Numbered from the stretch's first letter, positions 7,421 through 16,926 are shown. The stretch: 64,000 nt of DNA from Flavobacteriales bacterium UBA4110 (GCA_002383165.1 DFXK01000008.1:1-64000), one strand, 5' to 3'. Numbers and translations: made by a program. Notes: generated from the letters alone by a model not told the origin.

Positions 7421-9640
7421 ATGTCAGAAAAATCAAAAATTATCTACACGCTTACGGATGAAGCACCAATGCTGGCAACGCATTCTTTTTTGCCTATTGT
7501 TAAGGCTTTTACTTCGGTTGCAGACGTTAACATCGTTCCAAAAGACATTTCACTTTCAGGGAGAATCTTGGCTAACTTTCCAGAATTCTTGACTGATGAC
7601 CAAAAAATCGGAGATGCTTTGTCGGAACTTGGAGAATTGGCAACAACTCCGGAAGCAAACATTATTAAATTACCAAATATTTCCGCTTCTGTTCCGCAGT
7701 TAGACGAAGCGATTGCAGAATTACAATCAAAAGGTTTTGCAGTTCCAAATTATCCTGCTGAACCAAAAAATGACGAAGAAAAAGCAATCAAAGCTAAATA
7801 TGCTAAAGTTCTAGGTTCTGCCGTGAATCCTGTTCTAAGAGAAGGAAATTCTGACAGACGTGCTCCTAAAGCTGTTAAAAATTATGCTAAAGCAAATCCT
7901 CACAAAATGGGAGCTTGGGCATCTGACAGCAAAACAGATGTTGCGCATATGACCAGCGGAGATTTCTATGGAACTGAAACTTCTACAACTGTTGAAAACG
8001 ATTCTAAATTCAAGATTGTTTTCTTCGGGAATGATGGTTCTGAAAAAGTTCTTAAAGATTTCGCAAACCTTAAAGCTGGTGAAGTAATCGATTCGTCTGT
8101 AATGAACCTTAATTCATTGAAAGCTTTTGTTCAAACAGCAATAGATGAGGCGAAACAAAGAGGCGTGATTCTTTCTGCGCATTTGAAAGCAACGATGATG
8201 AAAATCTCTGACCCAATTATTTTCGGAGCCATTGTAGAGACTTTCTTCAAAGATGTATTTACTAAATATGCGGAGACTTTCAAATCACTAGATATCAATC
8301 CAAACAACGGATTACAAAATCTTTACGATAAAATTACTGGAATTCCTCAGGAAGCTGAAATCAAAGCTGATATTGATAAAGCTTTAGCTGAAGGTCCAAA
8401 AGTAGCAATGGTAAATTCTGATAAAGGCATTACGAATTTCCACGTTCCTTCTGACATCATTGTGGATGCATCTATGGCTGCATTAATCAGAAATGGCGGA
8501 AAAATGTGGGACAAAAATGGTGCAGAAGATGACACGGTTGCGATTATCCCAGACCGTTCTTATGCAGGTTTTTATCAAGCTGCAATTGATGATATGAAAG
8601 CTAACGGAAAACTCGACCCAACAACTATGGGTTCTGTTCCGAATGTTGGTTTGATGGCTCAAAAAGCTGAAGAATATGGTTCTCACGACAAAACTTTCCA
8701 AGCGGAAGCTGATGGAACTGTAAAAGTTCTTGACGAAAATGGAAACACGTTGCTTGAACAAAAAGTGGAAAAATCTGACATATTCAGAATGTGTCAAACT
8801 AAAGATGCACCAATTCAGGATTGGGTAAAATTGGCTGTAAACAGAGCAAGATTATCTGATACACCTGCGATTTTCTGGTTAGATAAAGCAAGAGCTCACG
8901 ACAGAGAAATCATCAAAAAAGTTGAGAAATATCTTAAAGATTACGATACAACTGGTCTTGATATCAGAATTCTGGATGTGAAAGATGCAATGACAGAAAC
9001 GTTGAAGAGAGCAAGAGAAGGTAAAGATACTATCTCAGTTTCTGGAAACGTTTTGAGAGATTATTTGACCGATCTATTCCCTATTTTGGAATTAGGAACT
9101 TCTGCAAAAATGTTGTCTATCGTTCCATTGATGAACGGGGGCGGTTTGTTCGAAACTGGAGCTGGTGGTTCTGCTCCTAAACACATCGAGCAATTCATCG
9201 AAGAAGGTTATTTGAGATGGGATTCTTTAGGTGAATTCCTGGCGTTACAAGCTTCTTTGGAACATTTGGCTCAGACTCAAGATAATCCGAAAGCTCAGAT
9301 TTTGGCTGATGCTTTGGACGAAGCTAATGCTAAATTTTTGGCAGAAGACAAATCTCCAGGTAGAAAATTAGGAACTATCGATAACAGAGGTTCACATTTT
9401 TATTTGGCAACTTATTGGGCAGAAGCTTTGGCAAATCAAACTAAAGATGCTGATATCGCTGCTAAATTTACTCCTGTTGCAAAAGCTTTGACAGAAAACG
9501 AAAACAAAATCAATGAAGAATTGATCGGTTCTCAAGGTAAAGCTCAGGAAATTGATGGTTATTACAGACCAGATTTTGACAAAACTGATGCTGCAATGAG
9601 ACCTTCTGCAACTCTTAATGAAATTGTAAACGGAATCTAA
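7421..9640 (+). CDS. icd: NADP-dependent isocitrate dehydrogenase, monomeric type
   Basis: Oxidises isocitrate to 2-oxoglutarate and CO2 with NADP, a TCA-cycle step. At 739 residues it is the large monomeric type (IDH-II), unrelated in length to the approximately 415-residue dimeric form. The N-terminus KIIYTLTDEAPMLATHSFLP and the segments RGVILSAHLKATMMKISDPI and IPDRSYAGFYQAAIDDMK are characteristic. It stands alone between divergent tpx and the downstream surface-protein gene, and is closed by a strong terminator at 9665-9695. Confidence 0.96.
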   Translation: MSEKSKIIYTLTDEAPMLATHSFLPIVKAFTSVADVNIVPKDISLSGRILANFPEFLTDDQKIGDALSELGELATTPEANIIKLPNISASVPQLDEAIAELQSKGFAVPNYPAEPKNDEEKAIKAKYAKVLGSAVNPVLREGNSDRRAPKAVKNYAKANPHKMGAWASDSKTDVAHMTSGDFYGTETSTTVENDSKFKIVFFGNDGSEKVLKDFANLKAGEVIDSSVMNLNSLKAFVQTAIDEAKQRGVILSAHLKATMMKISDPIIFGAIVETFFKDVFTKYAETFKSLDINPNNGLQNLYDKITGIPQEAEIKADIDKALAEGPKVAMVNSDKGITNFHVPSDIIVDASMAALIRNGGKMWDKNGAEDDTVAIIPDRSYAGFYQAAIDDMKANGKLDPTTMGSVPNVGLMAQKAEEYGSHDKTFQAEADGTVKVLDENGNTLLEQKVEKSDIFRMCQTKDAPIQDWVKLAVNRARLSDTPAIFWLDKARAHDREIIKKVEKYLKDYDTTGLDIRILDVKDAMTETLKRAREGKDTISVSGNVLRDYLTDLFPILELGTSAKMLSIVPLMNGGGLFETGAGGSAPKHIEQFIEEGYLRWDSLGEFLALQASLEHLAQTQDNPKAQILADALDEANAKFLAEDKSPGRKLGTIDNRGSHFYLATYWAEALANQTKDADIAAKFTPVAKALTENENKINEELIGSQGKAQEIDGYYRPDFDKTDAAMRPSATLNEIVNGI

Positions 9641-9664
9641 TCCGATTCTTGTTAAAATTAATAT

Positions 9665-9695
9665 AAAACCCTCGACAAATGTTGAGGGTTTTCTT
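9665..9695 (+). terminator. terminator after icd
   Basis: A 12-bp stem (9665-9676 with 9681-9692, one G-T pair) around an AAAT loop, followed by a T-rich tract. Confidence 0.9.
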
Positions 9696-9749
9696 TTGTT
9701 TAATTAATTTGCAGAGAGAAATTAAAATTAATATTTAGAAGCTTTTAGT

Positions 9750-12143
9750 ATGAGAAAATCATTTATATTTTTTCTTTATGTTGTTGGGATGATGCAGTTT
9801 AAAGCGCAGGACAAAATAGACAAAGCCGTCCAGAATCTGGAACAAAATTATATACAAGAAAAAGTCTACGTTTTATTAGACAAAGACAATTATGTTGTTG
9901 GCGATAATATCTATTTCAAGTCGTTTGTATTCAATGGTTATAGTCGTTCAACCATTTCTAGTACTCTATTTGTGGAGCTGTATGACCACAGTAAAAATCT
10001 GGTTGATAAAAGAACAATTGCTCTGAAAAATGGTGAAGGCGACGGTTCTTTCACTTTAACCGAAGCTTTGAAAGAAGATGTATACTACTTGCGAGCTTAC
10101 ACAACTTGGATGGCAAATTTTCCGGAGGAATTCAATTTTATGAAGCAAGTTCCGATTTATAACCCAAACTCTGAACAGAAATTAACCTTAACCAAAAACA
10201 CAAAATGGACTGCGAATGCTTTTCCAGAAAGTGGAACTTTTATCGAGAATATTATGACTAAGTTTGCGGTAAGAGTTTATTCCGAAGGTATTCCGCCTGA
10301 AAGTTGGAGCGGTTATGTTGTAGATTCTGAGAAACCAAATGAAAAATTAACAACTTTCAAAGGTTTGGATAAAAATGTTGGAATCTTTACGATGACGCCA
10401 AAATTTGGTAAGACTTATAAAGTTATTGTTGAAGATAATAAAGGTGCAAAACAAACGATTGCTTTGCCAACAGTTGCTAATTCTGGAATCAATCTTCACT
10501 TAGTCAATGACCCAAAAGGAATCAGTTATCAAATCAAAGGAGCTGCTTTGCCACAAGGTTTGCAAGGTTATTCGATTGTTGGAACCATCAATAATCAGAT
10601 GGTTTACAGAGCGAATATAAAAACGACAAATAATGAAGCGTCAAGCATTATCCCAACAAAGGTCAGCAATGATGAAACTGCAGTTTTGAATATTACAATT
10701 TTTGATGAGAAACAAAATCCGGTAGCGCAAAGATTATTTTTCATCAATCCAAAAAAACTGAATCTGGACGAACCAACTTTGAATTTTTCACTGAATAATG
10801 AACCTCGAGCTTTCAACAGTTTTGATATCGAACCGAATGATGATTTTAAAAATTATACGGTATTAGTAAGAGAAAATCAGCCTTCTGAAAATAAAAATGA
10901 AAACACTTTATTGAGTGCGAAATGGTTAACCGGAGATTTTACTTCTTCTATTTTCAATCCGGCACAATATTTTGAAAAAACGGCAAATCCTGAAGCTTTT
11001 GATGCGCTGTTAATTTCTGAAAAGTGGAAACGTTTTGATTGGGAATCTCTCCTATCAGGAAAAATTCCAGACTTTGTTTATAAGCCTCAAAAAAATCTTT
11101 CTTTTAAAGGAAAAGTGACTAATAATGGGCGTTTCTTGCCTAATAAAAATATCAATCTGTTATTGAAAACTGAAAATTCTGACAAAAGTTTTGTTCCTGT
11201 TACAACAGATGATAATGGATTTATCTATTTGGATAATATTTATTTTGATGAACCTTTGTCGATTTCTTATTACCTTAACAAAGATAAAAAACAGGTTTCA
11301 GAAAGTGACAATTTGAATATAAGCTTCCAATCTTTGGTTTCGAATATTCCATACAGAGGTAATCTACCGTCAACAAATTATCAGTTGGTAAATTCTGGTC
11401 AAACTTCAAATCCTGCTATTGCGAAAGCCCTTCAAAACAAGAAAAATCAGCAGACTTTGAAAACAGCTAATGAAGAAACTCTAATCGAAGAAGTGCAAGT
11501 TGTTGCTAAAAAAGTAGATAAAAAAGCAGAATTGGACAAGGAATTATCCAGTGGAAAATTCAGTAGTATGGATGCTACGATTTTTGATTTTGTGAATGAT
11601 AACAAAGATGCTCAGTCTTCATACAATATTTTGCAATGGCTACAAGGCAGAGTTGCTGGTGTCACTTTTACAATGGATAGCTCTGGAAACTATATTCCCT
11701 CTATCCGTGGTTCTCAAGCTAATTTATTTTTGGATGAAACGCCTACAGATGCAAGTATGATTAGTTCTTTGCCTGTAAGCAATATCGCAATGGTAAAAGT
11801 AATTAAAAACGGAGGCTTGGTTTCAAATGCTATTGCAATCTATACCAAAAGAGGAAATATGTTGGCTGAGGAAGATAAATCCACTGAAAAAGTCAATAAA
11901 ACAATATTACGAGGTTACGATAAATCAGTCGAATTTGAGTTGCCAGATATCACCAGCGATGCTTACAAGAAAATAAAAACAGATACGCGAGAAACATTGT
12001 ATTGGAATCCTTCACTTTCTGAGGAAGGAGGTCTGGCTCCAAGAGCAAAATTCTTCAATAATGATGAGGCAAAAAACCGAGAAATCACCATCATAAGTTT
12101 TGATAAAGACGACAAGATGCTTTATTATAATGAAGTAAAATAA
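9750..12143 (+). CDS. large exported protein with MG2-like and TonB-receptor plug domains, no barrel
   Basis: 797 residues with a signal peptide ending after residue 19 (FKAQ). The first part (about 35-140) contains VLLDKDNYVVGDNIYFKSF, the pattern of macroglobulin MG2-type beta domains. Several further beta-sandwich segments follow. Near residues 620-700 there is a receptor-plug-like segment (LQWLQGRVAGVTF, SIRGSQANLFLDETPT, VKVIKNGG). The chain ends about 100 residues later, so the TonB-dependent 22-strand barrel is absent. Similar barrel-less proteins are widespread in Bacteroidota, and their role is not established. A link to surface uptake or secretion is inference. It is monocistronic. 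Confidence 0.8.
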   Translation: MRKSFIFFLYVVGMMQFKAQDKIDKAVQNLEQNYIQEKVYVLLDKDNYVVGDNIYFKSFVFNGYSRSTISSTLFVELYDHSKNLVDKRTIALKNGEGDGSFTLTEALKEDVYYLRAYTTWMANFPEEFNFMKQVPIYNPNSEQKLTLTKNTKWTANAFPESGTFIENIMTKFAVRVYSEGIPPESWSGYVVDSEKPNEKLTTFKGLDKNVGIFTMTPKFGKTYKVIVEDNKGAKQTIALPTVANSGINLHLVNDPKGISYQIKGAALPQGLQGYSIVGTINNQMVYRANIKTTNNEASSIIPTKVSNDETAVLNITIFDEKQNPVAQRLFFINPKKLNLDEPTLNFSLNNEPRAFNSFDIEPNDDFKNYTVLVRENQPSENKNENTLLSAKWLTGDFTSSIFNPAQYFEKTANPEAFDALLISEKWKRFDWESLLSGKIPDFVYKPQKNLSFKGKVTNNGRFLPNKNINLLLKTENSDKSFVPVTTDDNGFIYLDNIYFDEPLSISYYLNKDKKQVSESDNLNISFQSLVSNIPYRGNLPSTNYQLVNSGQTSNPAIAKALQNKKNQQTLKTANEETLIEEVQVVAKKVDKKAELDKELSSGKFSSMDATIFDFVNDNKDAQSSYNILQWLQGRVAGVTFTMDSSGNYIPSIRGSQANLFLDETPTDASMISSLPVSNIAMVKVIKNGGLVSNAIAIYTKRGNMLAEEDKSTEKVNKTILRGYDKSVEFELPDITSDAYKKIKTDTRETLYWNPSLSEEGGLAPRAKFFNNDEAKNREITIISFDKDDKMLYYNEVK

Positions 12144-12176
12144 CTACAGAAAAGAGTTTCCGGATTGGGAAGTCTT

Positions 12177-12821
12177 TTATTTTTCAATCAAGTTTAAAAT
12201 AATGTTTTCAATCTCTTTCGCTTTATTCACTGTCATAAAATGTCCACCATTTTCAATGACAAAATCAGCTTTTACATTTTTTATTGGAATAATTCTGTCT
12301 TTATTCCCGTGAATATGAATACAATTTTCAGGATAAATTTTATTCTTCCAATTTAAAATTTCATTAATTGCCCACTTTAGAAAATTTGTATCTGTATCTT
12401 GAAGAATACTTTTGAGCAATTGTTTTTCTTTACTAGTTTCAATCCCAAAAAGCCAATTTAGAATGAAATTTTGACGTTTTAAAATTGAATTCGGAAGCAA
12501 TTGATTCAGCTTTAATTTTCCTGAAAGTTTAAAAACAAAAGGAAGTTCGAATTTATTTTTTGCAGAAGCTATCAGAATTATTTTTTTGACATTAATAATT
12601 TTTGAAATCTCAACAGCTAACATTCCACCAAAAGACAAACCAATCAGAATCGGATTGTCACAAGTTATTTTCTCAGAAATTCTAAAAGCATAATTTTCTA
12701 GACTTTCATTTTTCAGAGGTTCAATCCAATTAATAAATTCAACATCCAAAGTTCCAAAATCAATATTATCATAAACTCTTTTATCAACGCCTAAACCACT
12801 GAAAACATAAATTTTATTCAT
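12177..12821 (-). CDS. alpha/beta-fold hydrolase
   Basis: A small (214 residues) alpha/beta hydrolase without a signal peptide. The nucleophile elbow GLSFGG places Ser at residue 63. A probable acid lies in HGNKDRIIP near residue 170, and the catalytic His in GGHFMT near 194. The substrate cannot be read from the sequence; the family includes esterases and lipases. A terminator hairpin (12834-12861) ends only 12 bases upstream of its ATG, leaving no room for a separate promoter. It may therefore be expressed by read-through from the pseudouridine synthase gene. Confidence 0.8.
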   Translation of the reverse strand: MNKIYVFSGLGVDKRVYDNIDFGTLDVEFINWIEPLKNESLENYAFRISEKITCDNPILIGLSFGGMLAVEISKIINVKKIILIASAKNKFELPFVFKLSGKLKLNQLLPNSILKRQNFILNWLFGIETSKEKQLLKSILQDTDTNFLKWAINEILNWKNKIYPENCIHIHGNKDRIIPIKNVKADFVIENGGHFMTVNKAKEIENIILNLIEK

Positions 12822-12833
12822 ACATAAATATAA

Positions 12834-12861
12834 AAAAAGACTGAAAAATTTCAGTCTTTTT
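12834..12861 (-). terminator. terminator between pseudouridine synthase and hydrolase genes
   Basis: An 11-bp perfect stem (12834-12844 with 12851-12861) with a 6-base loop. It is followed on the minus strand by T residues that are part of the stem, and the hydrolase ATG comes 12 bases later. Confidence 0.7.
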
Positions 12862-12864
12862 AAT

Positions 12865-13884
12865 TTATAACATTTTCAAGTTGTTCACTTCTTGCTCCGT
12901 TAGGATTCTCCAGTGACCTCGTTTGATGTTTTTCTTAGTCAATCCGGCAAACATTACCCTATCAAGTGCTTCCACTTCGTACCCTAATTTTTGGAAAATT
13001 CTTCTAATCACTCTGTTCCAGCCAATATGAATTTCTATCCCAATCTCATTTTTTGGTTTCCCTTCGATGTAAGAGATGCTATCCACTTCTGCGACACCTT
13101 CCTCCAGACGGATTCCTTCGCCAATCAATTTCATATCATCATTGGTCAATTTTCTGTCCAAAGTTACATGATAGATTTTTCTCATATTGAATGATGGATG
13201 CGTCAACTTTTTCGTCATATGACCGTCATTTGTCAAAAGTATAACACCAGTCGTCTGTCTGTCCAGTCTTCCAACAGGGAAAATTCTGTAAGGCGAAGCA
13301 TTCGCTGTCAAATCCATTACTGTTTTTCTCGCTTTATCGTCTTTAGTTGTAGAGATATAACCTTTTGGTTTATTCAATAGAACGTAAACCGGTTTTTCAG
13401 GTGTAATATTTTGCCCGTCAAAAACCACTCGGTCAGTTTTCTGAACTTGGTAACCCATTTCAGTTACCACTTTTCCGTTTACTTCCACAAGACCTTGCGT
13501 AATCAATTCATCAGCTTCTCTTCTGCTGCAAATCCCCGAATTAGCAATATATTTATTAAGTCGGATAGTATCTTTGAAAACTTCCTTACTTATCTTCTCG
13601 AATCTTCTTTTTTGGATAAACGATTTTGTTTTGTCCTCGTCTCTTTCAGCTCTGCTAAAAGGTTTTTTGGGGCCAAATTTTCTATCGCCATTTTCGTATT
13701 TATCTCTACTGTCGAATCGGTCTGCACCTCTTTTTGTTTTTGGTCCGCGAGAATTACCTGTTGGTCTGCTTCCTCCAGAATTTCCTCTGCTATCGCTGGA
13801 GCTACGGGAGTTTCCTGAAGGTCTGCTACCTCCAGAAGTTCTTGGTTTTCTATTTCTACCTGATTGATTTCCGTCTCCGCTCAT
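12865..13884 (-). CDS. rluB: rRNA pseudouridine synthase, RluB/RsuA type, with Arg/Gly/Ser-rich N-terminus
   Basis: Converts a uridine of ribosomal RNA to pseudouridine; RluB of E. coli acts on 23S U2605. Of 339 residues, about the first 95 form a low-complexity tail rich in Ser, Gly, Arg and Asn. An S4 RNA-binding domain (RLNKYIANSGICSRREADELI) follows from about residue 108. The catalytic domain has GRLDRQTTGVILLTNDG, whose Asp is the known nucleophile. The tail resembles the RGS-rich extensions seen on Bacteroidota RNA-binding proteins. The exact target site cannot be told from the sequence. Confidence 0.88.
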   Translation of the reverse strand: MSGDGNQSGRNRKPRTSGGSRPSGNSRSSSDSRGNSGGSRPTGNSRGPKTKRGADRFDSRDKYENGDRKFGPKKPFSRAERDEDKTKSFIQKRRFEKISKEVFKDTIRLNKYIANSGICSRREADELITQGLVEVNGKVVTEMGYQVQKTDRVVFDGQNITPEKPVYVLLNKPKGYISTTKDDKARKTVMDLTANASPYRIFPVGRLDRQTTGVILLTNDGHMTKKLTHPSFNMRKIYHVTLDRKLTNDDMKLIGEGIRLEEGVAEVDSISYIEGKPKNEIGIEIHIGWNRVIRRIFQKLGYEVEALDRVMFAGLTKKNIKRGHWRILTEQEVNNLKML

Positions 13885-13899
13885 TTTCTAAAATTTTTG

Positions 13900-13907
13900 C
13901 AAAGATA
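13900..13907 (-). promoter_or_regulatory. probable -7 element of the pseudouridine synthase gene
   Basis: TATCTTTG on the minus strand, 15 bases before the ATG at 13884. It fits TAnnTTTG, but no matching TTG is found at 19 bases. Confidence 0.4.
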
Positions 13908-14071
13908 GTGAATTAGTTAAGAAATCGCTATTATTTGGAAACCCAAAGGTCAATGAAAAATTCAGCGATTGCATATGATAAATAAAAAACAATAAATATC
14001 TACATATGAATTCCGAATTATGAACTCACTTTTAGTAAAATTGAGAAGAATGAAATTTTAAATCTTGAAAA

Positions 14072-15238
14072 TTATTCAAACATTTCAGCTAAACGAACTT
14101 TCTTAATTTCATCAGCATTATAAAGTTCATCAATAGATTTTATCTTTTCTAATTTAGGATAAAGATTTACACCAATGATCTTAATTTTTCCTTCTTCAAC
14201 CCAACTCTGTTCTTTCACAGCTTGTTCGAAAATCATATTCTGAATTTCTCCAGATTTTAGAAGTTCAAGATAACCACCCTTTTCTTCGATTTCAAGGAAT
14301 AACTTCCAAGATTTCTCAGAGAATTGTTGTGTAATATCTTCCACGAAATAACTTCCAGAAGTTGCATCTTCAAAAACGTTGATAATACTTTCGTAAGCTA
14401 AAACAATCTGTTGTTTGAAAGAAATTTCTTTTGAAAGTGCTGACGAATCTTCAAATTTATAGTCATTAGAAAAAACCGCATCAGCGCCGCCAATCATAGC
14501 CGAAGCTAATTCCAAAGCAGAACGTATCAGGTTATTATCTGCATCATTTTTAGCCTTATTTCTGAATGAAGTTTCAGCAAAAATGTAGGGAATCAAATCT
14601 TTGTCAAATTCTTTAGACAGCTGATTGAACAGATATTTGAAAGCTCTGATTTTAGCGATTTCGAAAAAATAATTAGAACTAATTGCAAATCGGAAAACCA
14701 ATTTTTCAAGAATCTCCGCGCCAAATTTTTCTACTAATTCCTTAGATTTCGCCAAAGCAAAAGCCAATTGCTGAATGATAGAAGCGCCAGCATTTTGATG
14801 CAAACTAATATCTATGCAAATTTGTCTTTCAAAAGCTTTGGATAATAATTCGCCAGATAAATGGTCATTGATTTCCGCATCTCTATCATCAGAAAAAACA
14901 TCAATCAAAGAAAAATAGCGATTGCTTTCTTCTGTTAAAATATGTTCAGCTAAATCAGGATTGTTGATAAAAATTGCTTTTTCTTGCAATCCTTCAACAT
15001 TCTCATTCAAAAGAAAAGCGAAAGCCTGTTCTTCCAAACCATCCTGATATTCTGCAACAAGATGTGTACTTTCTTCAACTTTGGGAAGAATTTTTGTCTC
15101 CTGATTATTTTGATAATATGGTTTTACAGTGATATTTTCCAGATTATCTTTAGAAAGAATTTCATAAATATTTTCTGTTTTGAGTTGCTTTTTTACAAGC
15201 TGTTCCCAATCTTCCAACGTATTTTCTATGAAACTCAT
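14072..15238 (-). CDS. mutA: methylmalonyl-CoA mutase small (beta) subunit
   Basis: Non-catalytic partner of the B12-dependent mutase that interconverts methylmalonyl-CoA and succinyl-CoA. The N-terminus (LEDWEQLVKKQLKTENIYEIL) is the usual family opening, and the TIM-barrel part with ASIIQQLAFALAKSKEL and DATSGSYFVEDIT is recognisable. At 388 residues it is shorter than many small subunits and has no cobalamin-binding C-terminal domain, as expected for the small chain. The large subunit is not in the window. The start lies 6 bases after the upstream divIC-like gene, so it is the third gene of the udk operon. Confidence 0.88.
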   Translation of the reverse strand: MSFIENTLEDWEQLVKKQLKTENIYEILSKDNLENITVKPYYQNNQETKILPKVEESTHLVAEYQDGLEEQAFAFLLNENVEGLQEKAIFINNPDLAEHILTEESNRYFSLIDVFSDDRDAEINDHLSGELLSKAFERQICIDISLHQNAGASIIQQLAFALAKSKELVEKFGAEILEKLVFRFAISSNYFFEIAKIRAFKYLFNQLSKEFDKDLIPYIFAETSFRNKAKNDADNNLIRSALELASAMIGGADAVFSNDYKFEDSSALSKEISFKQQIVLAYESIINVFEDATSGSYFVEDITQQFSEKSWKLFLEIEEKGGYLELLKSGEIQNMIFEQAVKEQSWVEEGKIKIIGVNLYPKLEKIKSIDELYNADEIKKVRLAEMFE

Positions 15239-15244
15239 TTTGTA

Positions 15245-15595
15245 TTATTTTTTTGCGATTTTAGAACTGTCAACTACCAATATGAAAATCTCCTCGTTCG
15301 GTTTTTTCATAAAGTAATTTTCACGGGCATATTTTTCTTTTTCCTGCTTGTTATTCATCAGTTTACGATAGAATTTATCATTCTTTTCGTACTCTGTTTT
15401 ATAGAATTCACGTTGGTTTTCGTAACGTCCAATTTCGCCATTCAGTTCATTGATAACCAAAAAAGAAGTGCTGTCAAAAAATATCATCCAAACCAAAAAT
15501 CCAACTAATGTCAACACATATTTATTGAACACATAAGTCTGGAAAAACTTAAGCGTCGGCGATTTTTTCTTGATATCTTTGATTAATTCTTTCAT
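15245..15595 (-). CDS. septum formation initiator protein (FtsB/DivIC family)
   Basis: A short bitopic division protein of 116 residues. A basic N-terminus is followed by one transmembrane helix (about 28-48) and a coiled-coil-like stretch with NELNGEIGRYENQREFYKTE. The conserved ending includes KEKYARENYFMKKPNEEIF. FtsB and DivIC join FtsL and FtsQ at the septum. It sits between udk (11-base gap) and the mutase small subunit (6-base gap). Confidence 0.85.
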   Translation of the reverse strand: MKELIKDIKKKSPTLKFFQTYVFNKYVLTLVGFLVWMIFFDSTSFLVINELNGEIGRYENQREFYKTEYEKNDKFYRKLMNNKQEKEKYARENYFMKKPNEEIFILVVDSSKIAKK

Positions 15596-15606
15596 CGTAA
15601 ATAATA

Positions 15607-16224
15607 TTAATGAACTTTTTTAAGCGAATTGTTAATCACAGTCGTTAAGAAATCAATGGCTACAGAATTCTGTTTCATATTCGGAACAATCAAATCTGCT
15701 TCATTTTTAGAAGGTTCGATAAATTCTTGATGCATCGGCTTCAAAGTGGTCTGATATCTGTGTAAAACTTCCTGCAAATCACGACCTCTTTCTTGCGTAT
15801 CTCTGCGAATTCTTCGGATTAATCTCTCGTCGGAATCTGCGTGAACAAAAACTTTTAGGTCAAACTCTTTCAATAATTCTTTGCTTGTCAAAACCAAAAT
15901 CCCTTCTACAATCAAAACATTCCTTGGTTCCACAGTAATGTGGTCGCCAGTTCTAGAATGGGTTACAAAAGAATAAATCGGTTGTTCTATGCTCTGATGA
16001 TTTTTAAGGGCTTTAACGTGTTGCAACATCAAGTCAAAATCGATTGATTTTGGGTGGTCGTAATTAAGAACTTCTCTTTCTGACAAAGTCAAATTAGGAT
16101 TGTCGTGGTAATAATTATCTTGAGAAAGCACGTTAACGCCTTCTAAGTTAAGTTGTTGAAGAATTTTATTAACAACAGTTGTTTTTCCGGAACCTGTTCC
16201 TCCGGCAATACCAATCACGAGCAT
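15607..16224 (-). CDS. udk: uridine kinase
   Basis: Phosphorylates uridine and cytidine for pyrimidine salvage. The 205 residues match the family, with P-loop GIAGGTGSGKTT at residues 5-16, LSQDNYYHD and YDHPKSIDFD substrate segments, and RRIRRDTQERGRD near residue 140. First gene of an operon with the divIC-like and mutase subunit genes. A CAAAAATA element (16239-16246, reading TATTTTTG toward the gene) with a TTG 21 bases further upstream is a plausible promoter. Confidence 0.95.
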   Translation of the reverse strand: MLVIGIAGGTGSGKTTVVNKILQQLNLEGVNVLSQDNYYHDNPNLTLSEREVLNYDHPKSIDFDLMLQHVKALKNHQSIEQPIYSFVTHSRTGDHITVEPRNVLIVEGILVLTSKELLKEFDLKVFVHADSDERLIRRIRRDTQERGRDLQEVLHRYQTTLKPMHQEFIEPSKNEADLIVPNMKQNSVAIDFLTTVINNSLKKVH

Positions 16225-16238
16225 CTCTACATTTTTTA

Positions 16239-16246
16239 CAAAAATA
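16239..16246 (-). promoter_or_regulatory. probable udk promoter -7 element
   Basis: TATTTTTG on the minus strand, 14 bases before the udk ATG. A TTG occurs at 16268-16270 with 21 bases of spacing, slightly longer than the ideal 19. Confidence 0.45.
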
Positions 16247-16293
16247 CTATTATTTTTTTTTCAGAATCAAATAAAACTTAAAATTACTTGCAC

Positions 16294-16320
16294 AAAAAAA
16301 GCTGCAATTTGCAGCTTTAA
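16294..16320 (-). terminator. terminator after lipoprotein gene
   Basis: An 8-bp stem AAAGCTGC/GCAGCTTT (16298-16305 with 16311-16318) with a T-tract on the minus strand, directly after the stop codon of the gene at 16324. Confidence 0.85.
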
Positions 16321-16323
16321 CTA

Positions 16324-16824
16324 TTATCTTCTTCCAGAATTTTCTCCCGAACGGACTTCTCTTTGAGGTTGAGCATCTTTTTGGGGTCTATTCCTCATAT
16401 TATTTTGACTCCTTGTTGACTGTTGAGTTCTCATATTACTCTGATTTCTTGTATTTGACTGCGTTCTCACATTATTTTGATTTGCATTAATCATTCCACT
16501 ATTTCTCTGACTTCTCACAGGCTGAATTCTAATATTCTCGTTATGCATGGAGTTTCTTTTCGGCGAAATCACAATGTTATTTCGGAGTCTAGAATTGGAA
16601 TTATACACAGCGCCATTTCTATAATAATTATTGTTGTAATCTAAGTAAACAACGTTTGGCGCATACCAGTAACCATCAGGTGATTGATAATATCCGTCTC
16701 TGTAACCATCAGAATATCCCATAGAATAAGGGTCATTATTATAATTATAAGAATCTGTCGTTGCGACACAAGAAACCATAGTCATAGCGAAAGCAGCTAA
16801 TATTATTTTGATTGAATTTTTCAT
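16324..16824 (-). CDS. putative lipoprotein, Asn/Gln/Arg/Ser-rich
   Basis: 166 residues. A signal peptide ends in a lipobox (MTMVSC) with the lipidated Cys at residue 19. The next part is Tyr- and Gly-rich (MGYSDGYRDGYYQSPDGYWY). The C-terminal 70 residues are a low-complexity repeat of Gln, Asn, Arg, Ser and Thr with recurring MRTQ and RNQSN units. No enzyme motif is present. Such proteins are common in the envelope of this group; function unknown. Confidence 0.75.
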   Translation of the reverse strand: MKNSIKIILAAFAMTMVSCVATTDSYNYNNDPYSMGYSDGYRDGYYQSPDGYWYAPNVVYLDYNNNYYRNGAVYNSNSRLRNNIVISPKRNSMHNENIRIQPVRSQRNSGMINANQNNVRTQSNTRNQSNMRTQQSTRSQNNMRNRPQKDAQPQREVRSGENSGRR

Positions 16825-16926
16825 TTTCTTCGATTTTATAAGTTATACATTTTCAGTATCAACATATAAATTACAAAGAATCTGCCAAGATTGAAATCGA
16901 GAAAAGTGGATGGATAATCTAAAGAT

